DNA of 64,000 bases from Marsupella aquatica (lineage: Eukaryota > Marchantiophyta). Within the stretch, counting starts at the first letter, position 1; every line of letters starts with the position of its first letter. The notes under the pieces were generated by a model, which had not been told where the DNA came from, made no database searches, and saw nothing but the letters and a program-made list of their open reading frames with translations. Where the stretch lies: NCBI GenBank assembly GCA_973895155.1, contig OZ316898.1:12400001-12464000 (forward strand). Direction: 5' to 3'. Shown one piece after another: positions 33,350 to 45,086 of the stretch. Both the position numbers and the translations under genes were made by a program.

Positions 33350-36300
33350 ACACTTACAAGCTGGTTTTCTCGACTTCCAACGATACATCTATGCCTTGGA
33401 ATTTTGCAACCAGCGCGCTGGCTCTCGATGCTCGGAGGTTCAGCTCTAGCCAGGTTTTTCTTGGCATCGGATGAATAAGTTGCTCTAGCTAGAATTTTGT
33501 AACCAGCTAGCCAGCCAGCCAGCCAGACGTAAGACCAACACTTAGGAGACCGAACGCTGGCACAGAGGCGATCCGTCGCTTTGCCTCTCGAGTCTCTTAA
33601 ACCTTGGCCTACCGAAGATCTAGCTCGGGCGAGGTAGATCAATATGCAGAAAAGATGATCGTCGCGTGTTGAGTTATTCTAATAGTAAATTTTTTGTGGC
33701 TACCCGCGTTGACTGGTGATCGGGGAAGCTATCACACCTCCGCACCTTTGTACTTCTTGCTCGATCATACATTGGGTCGTACTGATCCCGAGCTCGAGCT
33801 TTACAAGCTCTTGATTTCCAAATTCAATCTTAAGATTACATACGCTACCACCCTGCGCGCTGCCCCAGCGCGGTGTAGTTCTGAAGATCTACTGCAGCCT
33901 AAACAGCAAAATGTTTCAATCGTCGTCTGGCCCTCGGTGAAGATCGATCATGATCATCCTCCATTGGATCAGAGAGGATTTTGTTAGGATATGAAGGTTG
34001 CGATCCTGGAGGTGCCATTTCGGATCCCAAATCTTGGAAAGTGGAGTGGACCAGACTTATGCTGAGGCTGGGCTGGCAGCACTGGGTTTCCCAGTCAACG
34101 TACTTAAGACACACACTACGTACGTCTTGCAAGAACAAAATGGTTTTTTTGGTGTAGTGTCGAAAGCCCAAACTGTACAATGTTGCTAATATCGGAATGT
34201 TTTTTTAATGTTTCATTCAAATGGCATGTCACTTCGAAGGTGTGATTGTCATTGTGTGTGACTTGTAAAAAATCGTGCTTGTGCGGTAACGCCTAATGCG
34301 AAGAGATGTGCCACAGTTCATGATTTGGATTGAATGCGAGCCTCCAACTCCTTAGCGCTTTTGACTTTGATGCCCTCTGTCGTACAGAGTGCATGGAAGT
34401 TTGAACAACGCACTTTCGGGCCACTGGCCAGACCGGGCCTATGACTAAAGTATTCGATTTGCCACAGCGCTATAATGGTAAAGCACTAATCATAAAGCTC
34501 AAGAAGAATCTGTCGTGTCAGCTCATAAACTCAGCCGCCATTGCATCGAACTTTGCAAATAATGACTTGGAACTCTAGAATATCGATGACACGATTGGTC
34601 GGGAAAAAATTCGTGGTGGGCCGCCGAGTACCACCCAAACAAATGCTTAGATTTGCACAAAGATCGATCAATACTCTGTCGAGAAAAAGCTTTCATTGGG
34701 GATGTACTACGCCGGCCATCCACTGCTTTCAAGGCGATGAGTCATGTCAATCCTCCTTTGACGATCGTGATCGAGGCCGCTTTAGTGTAGGTATCAGGAA
34801 GCGATTACTAGATCGTTAAAACACTCTTTCTCCTCATTCACTTCGTCGCGACAGCGTTTTAGTCTACTTCTGTTCCGGCCATTGGAAGACGCAAGACAGC
34901 ATCTTCCGGATAACGCGCCTCCAAGTGTATGCAGCGTGTGTATGCAGCGTGCAATTTCTAGGGCTGCTTCGGAAACTCCTGTGGGCCATGCCAACCAATC
35001 ACGAGAATGACGGCTGTTCCCTGATCGATCTCAGAACCACGAGGGATTGAGGTAATGAATGATGCATCCACCCCGCTTTCCAACAACTGATACGCGCAGC
35101 CTAAGAATTACACAAAAATTAGCTTTCGCCTTCTAAGTAGCAGCCAAGGCTCATGTCTCACTAACAACCGTACTTGATTCGGATCCACCATGCCAACGGG
35201 AACGTAAAGAATCAATCCACCTCATGGATTCCGCACAATGAGGAGCTGGCGTAGGTTGACGGAGAAGAAAATTTCGCCTTCAGTAGAAATTGCCTTGCAT
35301 GATGGCGGAGGAAGGTCGCTCAGAGGGGGCTCTCCCGGTTTCCGTAACGTCCCCCGTTTTTCCCTTTGCTGACTGTATCTGTCAGTAGAAAGTACAGCTA
35401 AGGCTCGGCATGTTGATCGGTATGAGACTGGATCGATACTAGGCTGTCATCATTACGACTACAAGTGTTTGGAAAACGTACCTGCCTCAGTGGTATATAT
35501 CACTCCAGTAGCGACTGCTGATGATACCTAGACTCAAACCCACCTCTTCTTTCTTACGGAATGGATTCGCCAACGGAGAATGGACCCTGTCATCTCAAGA
35601 TCAGATCAGAGAGAACCTGTAAGACTACGGAAGCTATACCCATCATGAGAGCTTCAGACATCCAATCATCCTTGACATTTTGAAGTGTACATGTTTTAAG
35701 AAAACAATTCATCAAACTTGAAAGCGCCCTCTTTCTAAATCTCTGCCAAACTGTTGAGCGACGAGCACAGGAGTAGTAGCCTTTCTCTACCGTAGCTCAA
35801 ATGCTCAACAGCCATATTGATTGTACCGTATGGCAAGACCAGTAAAAGTACGTTTCAGAGAAACGCGTATCGGAGTAAAATCCGAACTGGGGATACACAG
35901 CACATCATTGTCATGTGTTCCAAACCACCGTAGTCCAGAATCAAAACTTACTACAGTTCAACGGCATTTCTAATCCACAGCTTTAATTCGGTCTGATCGA
36001 ATCCTTGCAGAGTGGCTTCGTAACCGAAGCGGGAGGACTCTGAACAGTCAAAACTCACTGCTGGATTAATTCAACCAAAACCTTGGCGGCGTCATCTGTG
36101 ACGTGCTGCAACGTTGCAGGCTGGACGAATCTGTGTAGCAGACTGAGTCATTCATTCAATCAGCAGCGTTACCATCATTGATCCATGGCGATACAGAAGT
36201 AAGAGTTTCTGCAATGATCAATCTATCTACTGCAGCATGCACTGAACAGAGAAATTCAGGGTCTCAAAGTGTTTGTGCAGCAGGAGGGATCGAGGGGGTG

Positions 36301-37976
36301 ATTCAACACAGCCGCTCACCTACATGTCATATACATACACAATTATAGACTGAACTCGATGAGAATTGCAGATCTATGTGTAGCATGGGCGGGAATCGCA
36401 TGCAGTTTCAGGTTGCAGGAGGTTTTTCTATTAATATCTCCCAACAGTTCATCGTGGATACTTGCATTGTGGATAAGTGCACTCTGGCTGCTGGAGATTT
36501 TTATATAAAAGTCTACACACCGTTCGCCGTGGCTAACTGCACTCCCCTAACATTACAAGTAAATGCACTGACGAATGCAATTTTTGTGTGTGCATCTGGA
36601 GCATCACTAAACGATAAATTTATAAATGTATTTTTGTCTACGGGTGCATACATCCAATATGTCACTGCAGCATTTACGTGAAAAACATCTAATGATAACT
36701 ACAGTAGAATGATGTGGAGTACTTTCATGCACATATCCAGCAGTACAAGGGCTCGGGCAAGGAGTCGTGTGTGACATGACAACACACATGAAGAAGTGCA
36801 TAAGGCATGTTACATGTAGTTGTTGGGTGTTCACACATACCTTGCACGTATGGGAGAGTACATAAATGATTTTTCATGCACTTCTAATATAGTCCATGCC
36901 ATGAATAAGTGCAAGCGGGGGCTTCTTCCCAGGAGCATGCAATTACAGATGGTGGACACGTCATAGTTCATAGTTCATACGCAGTTACCACATCTTGAAG
37001 GTTTAATGGCGTCGTTTCATTATTTGTACATTCCCTCTGCACGAACGTACTGTCCAATGTACCGTGGGGAGGGACACGGCATCCACGCGATAACTACTGT
37101 AAGAAGTCTGTATGGATCGAGCAGTTATCTTCCCCATTCTTTTCCTGGTACATTCCACCTTCTTTGGTCCATGCCTGACTTCTTCTTCCATCTTCTGAGA
37201 GGTACTTGTGTCTGGCTTTCGTCCTGCCTTCGCCTTTTGGCTTTGCATCCACCCTGCAGGACACCATCCCCTTGAATTCGGAGGGACGGGCATGCAGCCA
37301 CATCGAATTGTTAGCTCAACTATCAAAGACCACAAAGCTTTCCAAGCTGCAAGCTGACAGAATGATCGTTCTCGATATACATACCGAGTGAATGAGTGGT
37401 ACTCTCTCGTCTCTTTCCCTTCAGACAATATGTTTGCTTTTCATCATTCTGTTGATCTGTGTCGACTCTTGAGTCAGGATTTTGTTCCATCACCTACTTA
37501 GTACGCTCTGTACTGATTTGTGCACCCTGAGATACAACACTGCAACAACAATAATTCTACAACGCAGAACTTCCTGCAGAAGAGTAAAGAGGCACCTGTC
37601 AAAGATACACTGCAGGGACAAAGTGGAAGCCTAGTGTGACAGTATTCCCATAATAATTATGTTTTGCCCCATGTTAAACTATGTGCCCTCAGCTCTGCTG
37701 CTAAATGAGTGGTGAGGAGCTGGACACACCTCACTGGCACACTACTAAGCTTCCACTTTTCTGCCAGTGCGACTAATGGGATCTTGTTCAACATATTCTA
37801 TCACACAACTTTGGTCGTGGGCTTGGTCACAGAAGTACCATTATACCAGAGTTACTTAGCCACTGCATGATAGCTTTTTCATCAAAGGAAGCACTATGTT
37901 TGCAACAAAATTGCATGGAGCAAAACTAGCTCTTGCGATGTGGGTTGGAAGAGACTCATCAAATCAGCATCTTATT
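33350..37976. other. Intergenic DNA, no supported gene
   Basis: No gene is recognised. A 101-codon plus-strand frame (36376-36681) begins with ATG-like codons and contains several Cys and Thr residues but matches no family I know. Its region is rich in TGCA words (also seen near 2.6 and 22.1 kb), which may be a degenerate repeat. A frame at 37003-37428 on the minus strand is also unrecognised. Confidence 0.45.
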
Positions 37977-38072
37977 GATAATTCCCAAGGGAAGCTACTT
38001 TTAGGGTCTATGGTCTAGAGTGAAGATAATTCCCAAGGGAAGCTACCTTTAGGGTCTATGGTCTAGAGTGAA
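37977..38072. repeat. Tandem duplication, 48 bp period, nearly identical copies
   Basis: Two 48 bp units, GATAATTCCCAAGGGAAGCT to CTAGAGTGAA, differ at one position. This is the freshest-looking tandem duplication in the window. Confidence 0.95.
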
Positions 38073-38139
38073 GCCTGTTAGATAGTCCCTAACTCAACGA
38101 GTACAAAACTGATAATGACTGCTAATAAGGACAAACCTT

Positions 38140-38260
38140 AAAATGAGGGTGGGCAAAAAACAGAGAGGGGAGCAAAGACGAACAAAAGTCACATTGACTC
38201 CAAATAAAAACAAAACTGAAATGAGGGGGGACAAAAAACACGGATGGGGCAAAGGTGGAC
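38140..38260. repeat. Diverged tandem duplication, about 75 bp period
   Basis: AAATGAGGG.GG.CAAAAAACA followed by GGGG..AAAG recurs, with AATAAGGACAAA and AATAAAAACAAA preceding the two copies. Confidence 0.65.
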
Positions 38261-38905
38261 GGTAAAGAGTATTTGCAGATTTTTGTGTGTCCTCATATCT
38301 ATTTACTTTCTAGAAAGAGGTAATCCAGGCTAGTCTAAACAATTCTAGAACACATCCCTTCAGCTGAATCATGGAAGGATATTTATGTAAATTTCTAATT
38401 TGAACTACATTTGTGTAAATGCAAGGGTAGTTTTTTAATAATTCTCCCAAAATTTAGCCTGTCCTTGTGTGATTGTCTCTCATGTGCCAAACTGCTAAAG
38501 GTTCGATGGGCTGGGCCCATCTGCAGCCCTCCTCGATTTCCATGCTGCCAGAATGCCCAGTGGTTTGTGGCCGGTGATTTTGTGATACTGACCAATGGGA
38601 GGCTTGCATTGTGTGGATCTTCCTTTCACATCATTGTGGGGCTCCTTATTACTACATAGGGAATCGTGTTTTCCTCTTTGAATAAAGACGCTTTCCAAGG
38701 GGCAAAAGGACAGTGAATTGTGTGCAAAGAGATTTTTTAAAGGGAAAAGAACAAATTTATATCCCTATCCAAACAAAAAGTGTCAGACCTAGAGATAGGA
38801 TCCCAAAGTAGGAGACCTAATAGGGAGTCCCAAACCTGTTGTTTCCTGTATTTCTTGATCAGCCGGTGCCTAAACTTTCCCTGACTGAAATCTAACTTCC
38901 GTACA

Positions 38906-39053
38906 AACTTAACCCAAGGGTTATTCAGTTCAAGATGGGTCATGACACAGGTCTACGGGTTAACATCATTCAGTTGTTGAACTTAACCCAGGGGGTATTC
39001 AGTTCGAGATGGGTCATGACACCGGCCTACTAGTTGACATCATTCAGTTATTG
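38906..39053. repeat. Tandem duplication, 74 bp period
   Basis: Two 74 bp units, AACTTAACCCA.GGG.TATTC to ATCATTCAGTT.TTG, with a handful of substitutions. Confidence 0.9.
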
Positions 39054-39385
39054 AATTTGGATATATTTTTCTGAAGGGTGCTGATGAGCCTTGAAGGGCA
39101 CGGATGCATTCCTGTGGACCAAGTTAGTGGTGGTAGCCCTTTTTAGTGAACCACACATTTTTGTCCCATGACCTAGCCCATGGCATTTTGGTTGCCGAAA
39201 GTCCCACAGAACATGAGGATTACGATGCCCTAATCTATAGGGGAGAAAACATGGGGAAACTCAGGAAGACTTGCGAGCTAAATAAGCCTAAGTGTTCCTA
39301 ACAACGGCACAAACCCTACAGAGCAAACTAAAACCCAATGGAGCTACAAACTGAAAGTATGGTAAAGTTTTGGAGTGAACTGCAG

Positions 39386-39482
39386 ACTTGGGTAACTAAG
39401 AGGATGGTCAAAAATATTGTTAGAAGATTAAACACACTTGGGTCACTAAGAGGACGGTCAAAAATATTGTTAGAAGATTAAA

Positions 39483-39485
<3 letters not shown>
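39386..39485. repeat. Tandem duplication, 50 bp period
   Basis: Two 50 bp units, each ACTTGGGT.ACTAAGAGGA followed by GGTCAAAAATATTGTTAGAA and GATTAAACA, nearly identical. They abut the CT microsatellite. Confidence 0.92.

Positions 39486-39516
<31 letters not shown>
39485..39516. repeat. (CT)n microsatellite
   Basis: About 16 uninterrupted CT units immediately after the 50 bp duplication. Confidence 0.95.
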
Positions 39517-39518
<2 letters not shown>

Positions 39519-40160
39519 GTATGGTTTTTATTTTATTCTTTAAAGGACGGAATAGAAAATTGAATACAGTACAGCTATTAGAAGTTATGTTTACTTTCTA
39601 GCTTACTTTTTTCTCCCTTTCCTGACATTCTCTTCTTACTCCTACTGCGGTAGTGTCATCCTTGGGAGAAACATGAAATTGGCATTCATATTAGAAAATA
39701 AAGAAGTGAAAATATATTAACCTACTCTCTAGTTTTCATTTTTTCCAAGTTAAAATCAAAGTATACAAAAAGTGGGATGCTCAAATTAAATATTCCTCAA
39801 AATTTTAAGGGATTTTTTTTTCTAGGTTTCACAAGTGTTGGGAATTTACTCTGGGTCTAAACTTTCTCCCAGGGTTACTCCTTAACCATAATTAGCCTAA
39901 CTGTAGTCAGTACTAACTACTGTTGACAGTAACTTGTCATCTCAAAGCCCATGCATGCACCTCTATTTCTATTGTTATAGCATCATGGCCACCAAAGCTG
40001 TGGAGATGCTCTTATCATGACAAGGAGTTTATAGCAGTAGAATGGGGTTTCCCAAAACCTTCTGCCACCCTAGTGACACTCCAAAATCTCATTTAAACAG
40101 AAAAGTTAGTAAAAGCCCAGTAAAAAATGACAGTACAGCATAAATATGCCCAAATAGGCA

Positions 40161-40223
40161 TGGCTGTGTGGTAGCTCACTTGAGTGATGACTCTAGGTTT
40201 TAGGTTTAAATGTTGTGACTGAT
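40161..40223 (+). mobile_element. tRNA-like SINE head (family B), single copy
   Basis: TGGCTGTGTGGTAGCTCACT resembles pol III box A and GGTTTAAATGTTGTGACTG resembles box B, in tRNA-like spacing. It is the plus-strand counterpart of the head tripled at 15.3-15.5 kb and found again at 62.73 kb. The tail and outer ends are not resolved. Confidence 0.6.
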
Positions 40224-41771
40224 TGTTCCCTTTTTCTGAGGTCTCCCAAATTTCTCATTTGAAATAGAAATAAATTAAGATGCATTCTAAGACATATATT
40301 AGACAAAAACCAGCAAGGGAGAAAAGGACACAAATCCAAGGAACCAGAACAAAAGAAGGAATGGATCAAGGTCAGCCAAGGTAGTGGAAATACTACAGTA
40401 GTAGTCCAATAGACACCACCTACAATAGTGAGGGGATCTAGCCCTCTCCAAAATCAAACTTGCGAGCCACTTTAAATAGTAATGAAGTTCTACTATGCGT
40501 CTGATTGCTCTGACTTCAGTCTCCCATACTACTTCTAGGCTTAATCGTTTCCTAATTTCAGTCCAAATTATGATCGGGCATGAGTGTTTGTAATTGATCT
40601 CAGTGGACTTGTTAAGTGGGTTGGCAAAATACTTGCAATGATATTTTGCAAAATAAAACTTCCGTTTCACAAAAGAAAACACAAAATGAAATGATAATAA
40701 AACTTGAATATACTTATAATTCATAAACTTCTTTTTTATATGTTTTGAAGAACACTGAGAGCTGTAAGTTTCCATGTGGGGTTGATTGGAACTTAGCATA
40801 TTCCATTTCAAGAAAAAAATTCTTTATTGAGTTTTCTTCTTGTGCAACTCTTGTTTTCACAGTCACCGCCCATGCATGATTGAAGGAGCTTAAGGGATTT
40901 TTAATAACTTCTGCAAAATCTAGTTGCACAAAATGTTTCATGACCTTTGCAAATTATAGGGTCTATTAATCAAATGTTTGTTGTTGGTATCACTACAAAT
41001 GAAATCACTTTAACAGAAAACAATACCCATTATTTGTAACGTGAAGTTTTATGGGGTCACGTAGGGGTGGCATGGGTAGGGAGGGTACCCGTTCTCAATA
41101 GACACAAAGGTTGGTAACTGAGGAGACTCGGTTGGACGCACTCAAAGCATAGTTTAACAAAACTGGATCAAAGTACTTTGAACATCTAAATATATTGTTA
41201 CCGGACTGTAATATACTGTTTGTTGTCTGTCTTTTGGGCTCTGAGTCCATCCAAGTACCTTGTCCAACTTTTGTCTCTCTGGGATTTTCTTTCCCCAAAA
41301 GAGTAAACAGATCATTCTGCTAGCTCGATGGCCAAGAAGAGCATGAGGACCTAATAGAGAAAAACTCATCTCTTTGCTAATTGCTACAAATTCAGACAGT
41401 CACATACTTGCACACTGGAAAGATGTATTGTATAATGCAAGCAAACAGGAATTTTGATAGCAAGGAGAGTGTTATTAGCAAATGATTTAAAATTTCTTTT
41501 CATTTCTCTGCCTTTTATATTTTCAGTGTTTGTTTAAGACTCCAGATGGCTAGCCAATTAGCTAGCCAAAGGAGGAGTCCCCACAATGGATGTTACCAAC
41601 CAGGTTGTTGTTAGCAAGGCATTTGGATATAGAAAGAGAAGGGTTGTGTGAGTACAACATTTCTAGTGCAAGGAAATTTCTTACTGTTTCTTGGCACGCA
41701 ACAATGACCTGGCAAGCAAGGGGTGTGGAGTGTATATGTTTGGGTGGGTGTAGTGAAGGGAGTACTGGTTT
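40224..41771. other. Intergenic DNA, nothing recognised
   Basis: A 170-codon minus-strand frame (40299-40811) is rich in aromatic and Ser residues, has no domain I recognise, and lies in AT-rich DNA. I regard it as chance. Otherwise nothing was recognised. Confidence 0.45.
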
Positions 41772-42114
41772 TGTTAGGTATTTACTCAAGGTCTAGGGTT
41801 ACGACATGTAACCATAGTTAGGCTAACCATAGTCGGAGATGTGGTTAGGTTAACTAGGATGCACACTATATGCCAAGCAGTGTTTGCTTGGATAAGTGGA
41901 ACTTAGACTCATTGTTATGGAGCCACTTGAGAGATGAAGAGAGCTTACACTGTAAAGACTTGGTATGGCCGACGGGCTTAGAGTTCAATAAAGCTCTCTT
42001 GTGTGTTCCCGTGGACGTAGCCTCGAGGAGGTGAACCACGTATCTCTTGTGTCGACTACTTGCGCGTTGAATGTGTCATGTGCTTACCGTTACGAGTGTC
42101 ATCTATGCTCATCA
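41772..42114 (+). mobile_element. Solo Copia-type LTR with perfect TSD GGTTT
   Basis: 343 bp, starting TGTTAGGTATTTACTC and ending GCTCATCA, with 5 bp direct repeats GGTTT on both sides (41767-41771 and 42115-42119). Internal blocks match the LTRs at 11.5, 20.9 and 53.5 kb. The AATAAAGCTCTC block near the centre fits an LTR polyadenylation region. No internal retrotransposon sequence is present, so this is a solo LTR left by LTR-LTR recombination. Confidence 0.93.
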
Positions 42115-42589
42115 GGTTTCTCTTTGGCCCCTGGTTAGCTACTTTGGGAGCCTATTTCAACCCTCTCTCCCTCCTGGTACTGGTCTCTGTCCACCACCTA
42201 TTGGAACCCTTTATTGTCCCCCTGTGACTACCCTACAGAGGTGCATGCTCCAAAATAGGTTTATACTGTGTTGCGTGGGCAGTTGGATGAGGCTTTTGTT
42301 TCAAGGCAAAAGAAAAATTCTGACACTAATGAGTTTTTTTGGCCCTTTTGCCTTTGGATACATACTTTGGCTTGATCTTGGTCAAGTCAAGGACAACCAT
42401 TGATTTTCTTGACAAAAATAAGAAATGATTGTTTCATAATTGCACAACCTCTTCATTCCCACTCTAATCATGTAGCTTTATAAGCACTGGGCTACTCATC
42501 TGGAGGAATAATTTAAGTATAGCAGAATTTAGGCTTTTGAAATTTTGGGGGAGCAAAGCTTTGTGGACAACTTTAATGACAGGCGTGCA

Positions 42590-42800
42590 TGGAATCTGGC
42601 TCTTGAGACCACTGGGCAAGATGATAAATAGTGGGAGTTCCAGGCTGGAGGTCAAGGGTTCAAACCTTGATGGCACACAAGCCAAACCTTTTCACACACT
42701 CCACCCCAAAGTGGAGTAGACTTGCCTCTCTTGGTCTTTTACAAAACCAAGTGAAGGGCTTGGGGCAACCGTGGGTTGGGACGACCATGGAGTTTTTTGG
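42590..42800 (+). mobile_element. SINE-like element with tRNA-derived head (family A)
   Basis: A perfect box B-like GGTTCAAACC (42657-42666) is enclosed in a short TCAAG...CTTGA stem with a 9-10 nt loop, as in the copy at 8.6 kb. About 35 bp downstream comes the same palindromic core, CCACCCCAAAGTGG (42701-42714). Box A is not clear. The two copies share layout and core words but are well diverged. Ends are approximate. Confidence 0.55.
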
Positions 42801-44557
42801 GCTTATTAATATAGTCTTGAATTGAGGTCATTGGGCTAGGATGGCCAAAGAGTATTTGAGGCTTAGTTATTACTTTCATCCTGAATTGAGGTCCCTGGCT
42901 TAGTTTGTGCACGTGTCAAACCAATGATGAGGAGGAAGCTAGACTAAGGGCATCTAGTACAACACTGAAAGGTCCAACTCAACTCTCACAATATGCAGAA
43001 GGCACTTTATTTAGCTCCTTTTATCCTTGAGTACAGGACTCCCACACCTGGCCGAAGTGGACCACAACAAGCTAATCAAAGGAAAAGGGACTACACACAG
43101 GTAGGGTGGAATTGACATGCTTAATGACCATCACTACCCACAATCCAGGGGTACTCACTTATTCTCTTCCAAACCATCATGTGTACGTATAGAGTTTTAT
43201 TCTTGCACGTAATCACATATCAAAATGTGTAAATATATGATGTGTCATTTAAAAAAAATAACAAGGTTTATCATAGTATAAACATATGTAACACACAATA
43301 TATATCATATACTGATGTGCAGTACGGATACCTGAGTTTTATTGTTGGGTTCAATGGAAAACCTAAATTCTTTTGTGGAAAAACATTAGGAGTCTCTTAA
43401 TCCAATTTTGAGTATTTTTAGTAAAGATAGGGTTTTTAAAACCAAAGTTTGGATTGTGTTTATGAAATAAAATAAAGGTATATTTTCAACAAAAAAAAAT
43501 TGAATATTCTAAGATGTTTTAAAAAATCCAGAGTTAAAAAAGATCTGGAAAAACTGTTTTCTTATGTTCCAGGGTATATATTCCCCCAAAAATGTTAAGC
43601 ATGATATGGGACCCCCTTAGTGAGACCCCAGAGCCTACAATCATGCTGTCATCAACTCCTCCACCCTTACATCTCCATCTAATTTGTGATCCTGATCTCT
43701 TGCATGATGAATCTGATGGTGCAAACTCTCCTGTACAATCCAATTTTGAGTTTTCTATTGGGGCATTAACTCTCATCTGAGGGTAGGAAGTAAGGAGGGT
43801 GTACCTGGCCAAAAACTAGATATAGAAAATCTAGTGCTACTTTGTTAGTGAGGCAGGAAAAGGACCAATTTTAAAAAAAGGGTTAAAAAGTGTTTCACAA
43901 GGGTAGCACCATCAGATCATTACACCATTGCACTGGTACCTTCTTATTTTTTTAGTATTTCTTGTTTCTAAGTATTTTTCTCTCAAACGTTTTGTACTCT
44001 CTTGTACTTTGGATGGCCCTTTTTAGTAAATTGGTCCTTTTCCGCCTCACTAATAAAGTAGCCTTTTTTTTACTACCATAGGAATGATGAGGTCTGCGCA
44101 TGGTGCAGAGAATTGTTAGTAACAATACTATATGAGTAGAGCTCAAAGGTTTTTCAATCAGAATTTTTGTGAGCTATCAGTCTGGTTTCTTGTAGTGGTA
44201 TTGCTATCAAGAGCTTCAGCAGACAGCCTGTTGTGGACGATCTTGCAACCTATTGTAAATCTTAGTCTCAAGAAAGGGTAGTATGGATTCACAAGTGGGT
44301 AGTGTATCATTAGTGCTCATCTCAGTTGACCAGAGTTCTCTCTCTCGTTCATCAGATCTCTGCCGTTTTCTTTTTCTGGGCAAGACGCCATTTGGTCAAG
44401 ATCGAAAGTTCCAAGTTATGTTTGAACGCCTCTGTGATCATTTAGATTTGGTTATCGGTTTTCAGAAAAGCATTGCCGTAGTAAGCCGAGCTGATTAGTC
44501 CCTCCCTTAGATCTTCTTGCATTCCATCACTGTATATTTTCTTTCAATACTTACGTG
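42801..44557. other. Intergenic DNA, nothing recognised
   Basis: AT-rich DNA with short frames. A 71-codon plus-strand frame at 44283-44498 has ordinary composition but no recognised domain. Confidence 0.45.
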
Positions 44558-44768
44558 AAGGATCACTTGTGTGAGTGTGAATTAGGATGCTGAGAGGGAA
44601 TACGTATAATTTCTCATCCTCTGCGATGAAGTCAACAAATTGACCCTTTTCGTTCAAAATAAATACTTGAGAGATGCTCAGCTCGTATCCCAATTCTTGT
44701 CGTGTCCCTTCAGATGTACTCGTTGTTGTGGTAAGAAGGCCTGAGTTGCTTCCATCCAAAAGCACCAA
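44558..44768 (-). other. Possible extra exon downstream of the RAF1-like gene
   Basis: On the minus strand an open segment encoding a Thr/Ser-rich start and then ELGYELSISQVFILNEKG is followed by a strong splice donor, CAC then GTAAGTATTG (about 44557). It could be an exon of an alternative 3' end of the RAF1-like gene, or a chance frame. It does not clearly match the RAF1 beta domain and no following exon was found. Confidence 0.2.
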
Positions 44769-44911
44769 GATAAGCGAAACAAAGTGTCAGGCGCAACCAA
44801 ATCATTCCAGGCATTCATATGGCTGAACCAGGAGAGGTCTAATACTTTACAAAAGCAAAGTACCACCATTCTTTTCAGGACACCGTCTGGTGAGCAAGAA
44901 CACATACGACG

Positions 44912-44917
44912 TTTATT
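44912..44917 (-). terminator. Candidate polyadenylation signal of the RAF1-like gene
   Basis: AATAAA on the minus strand, about 170 bp after the stop codon at 45087. It is in a plausible place and would agree with the short form of the protein. Confidence 0.35.
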
Positions 44918-45086
44918 CTCAGGTCGGAAGAATTTTGCATCAACGATTCGTGACGCTCTGCTTCCACATTCACCTATTCTCCTTCCATGGACGAGTCACA
45001 GAAGAGACCAGATTTTCCAGAGCCATAAAATAATTCTCTTAAAAAAACTAATTCGTTGCTACCCTACGTCATAGCAAAGGTCGCTA

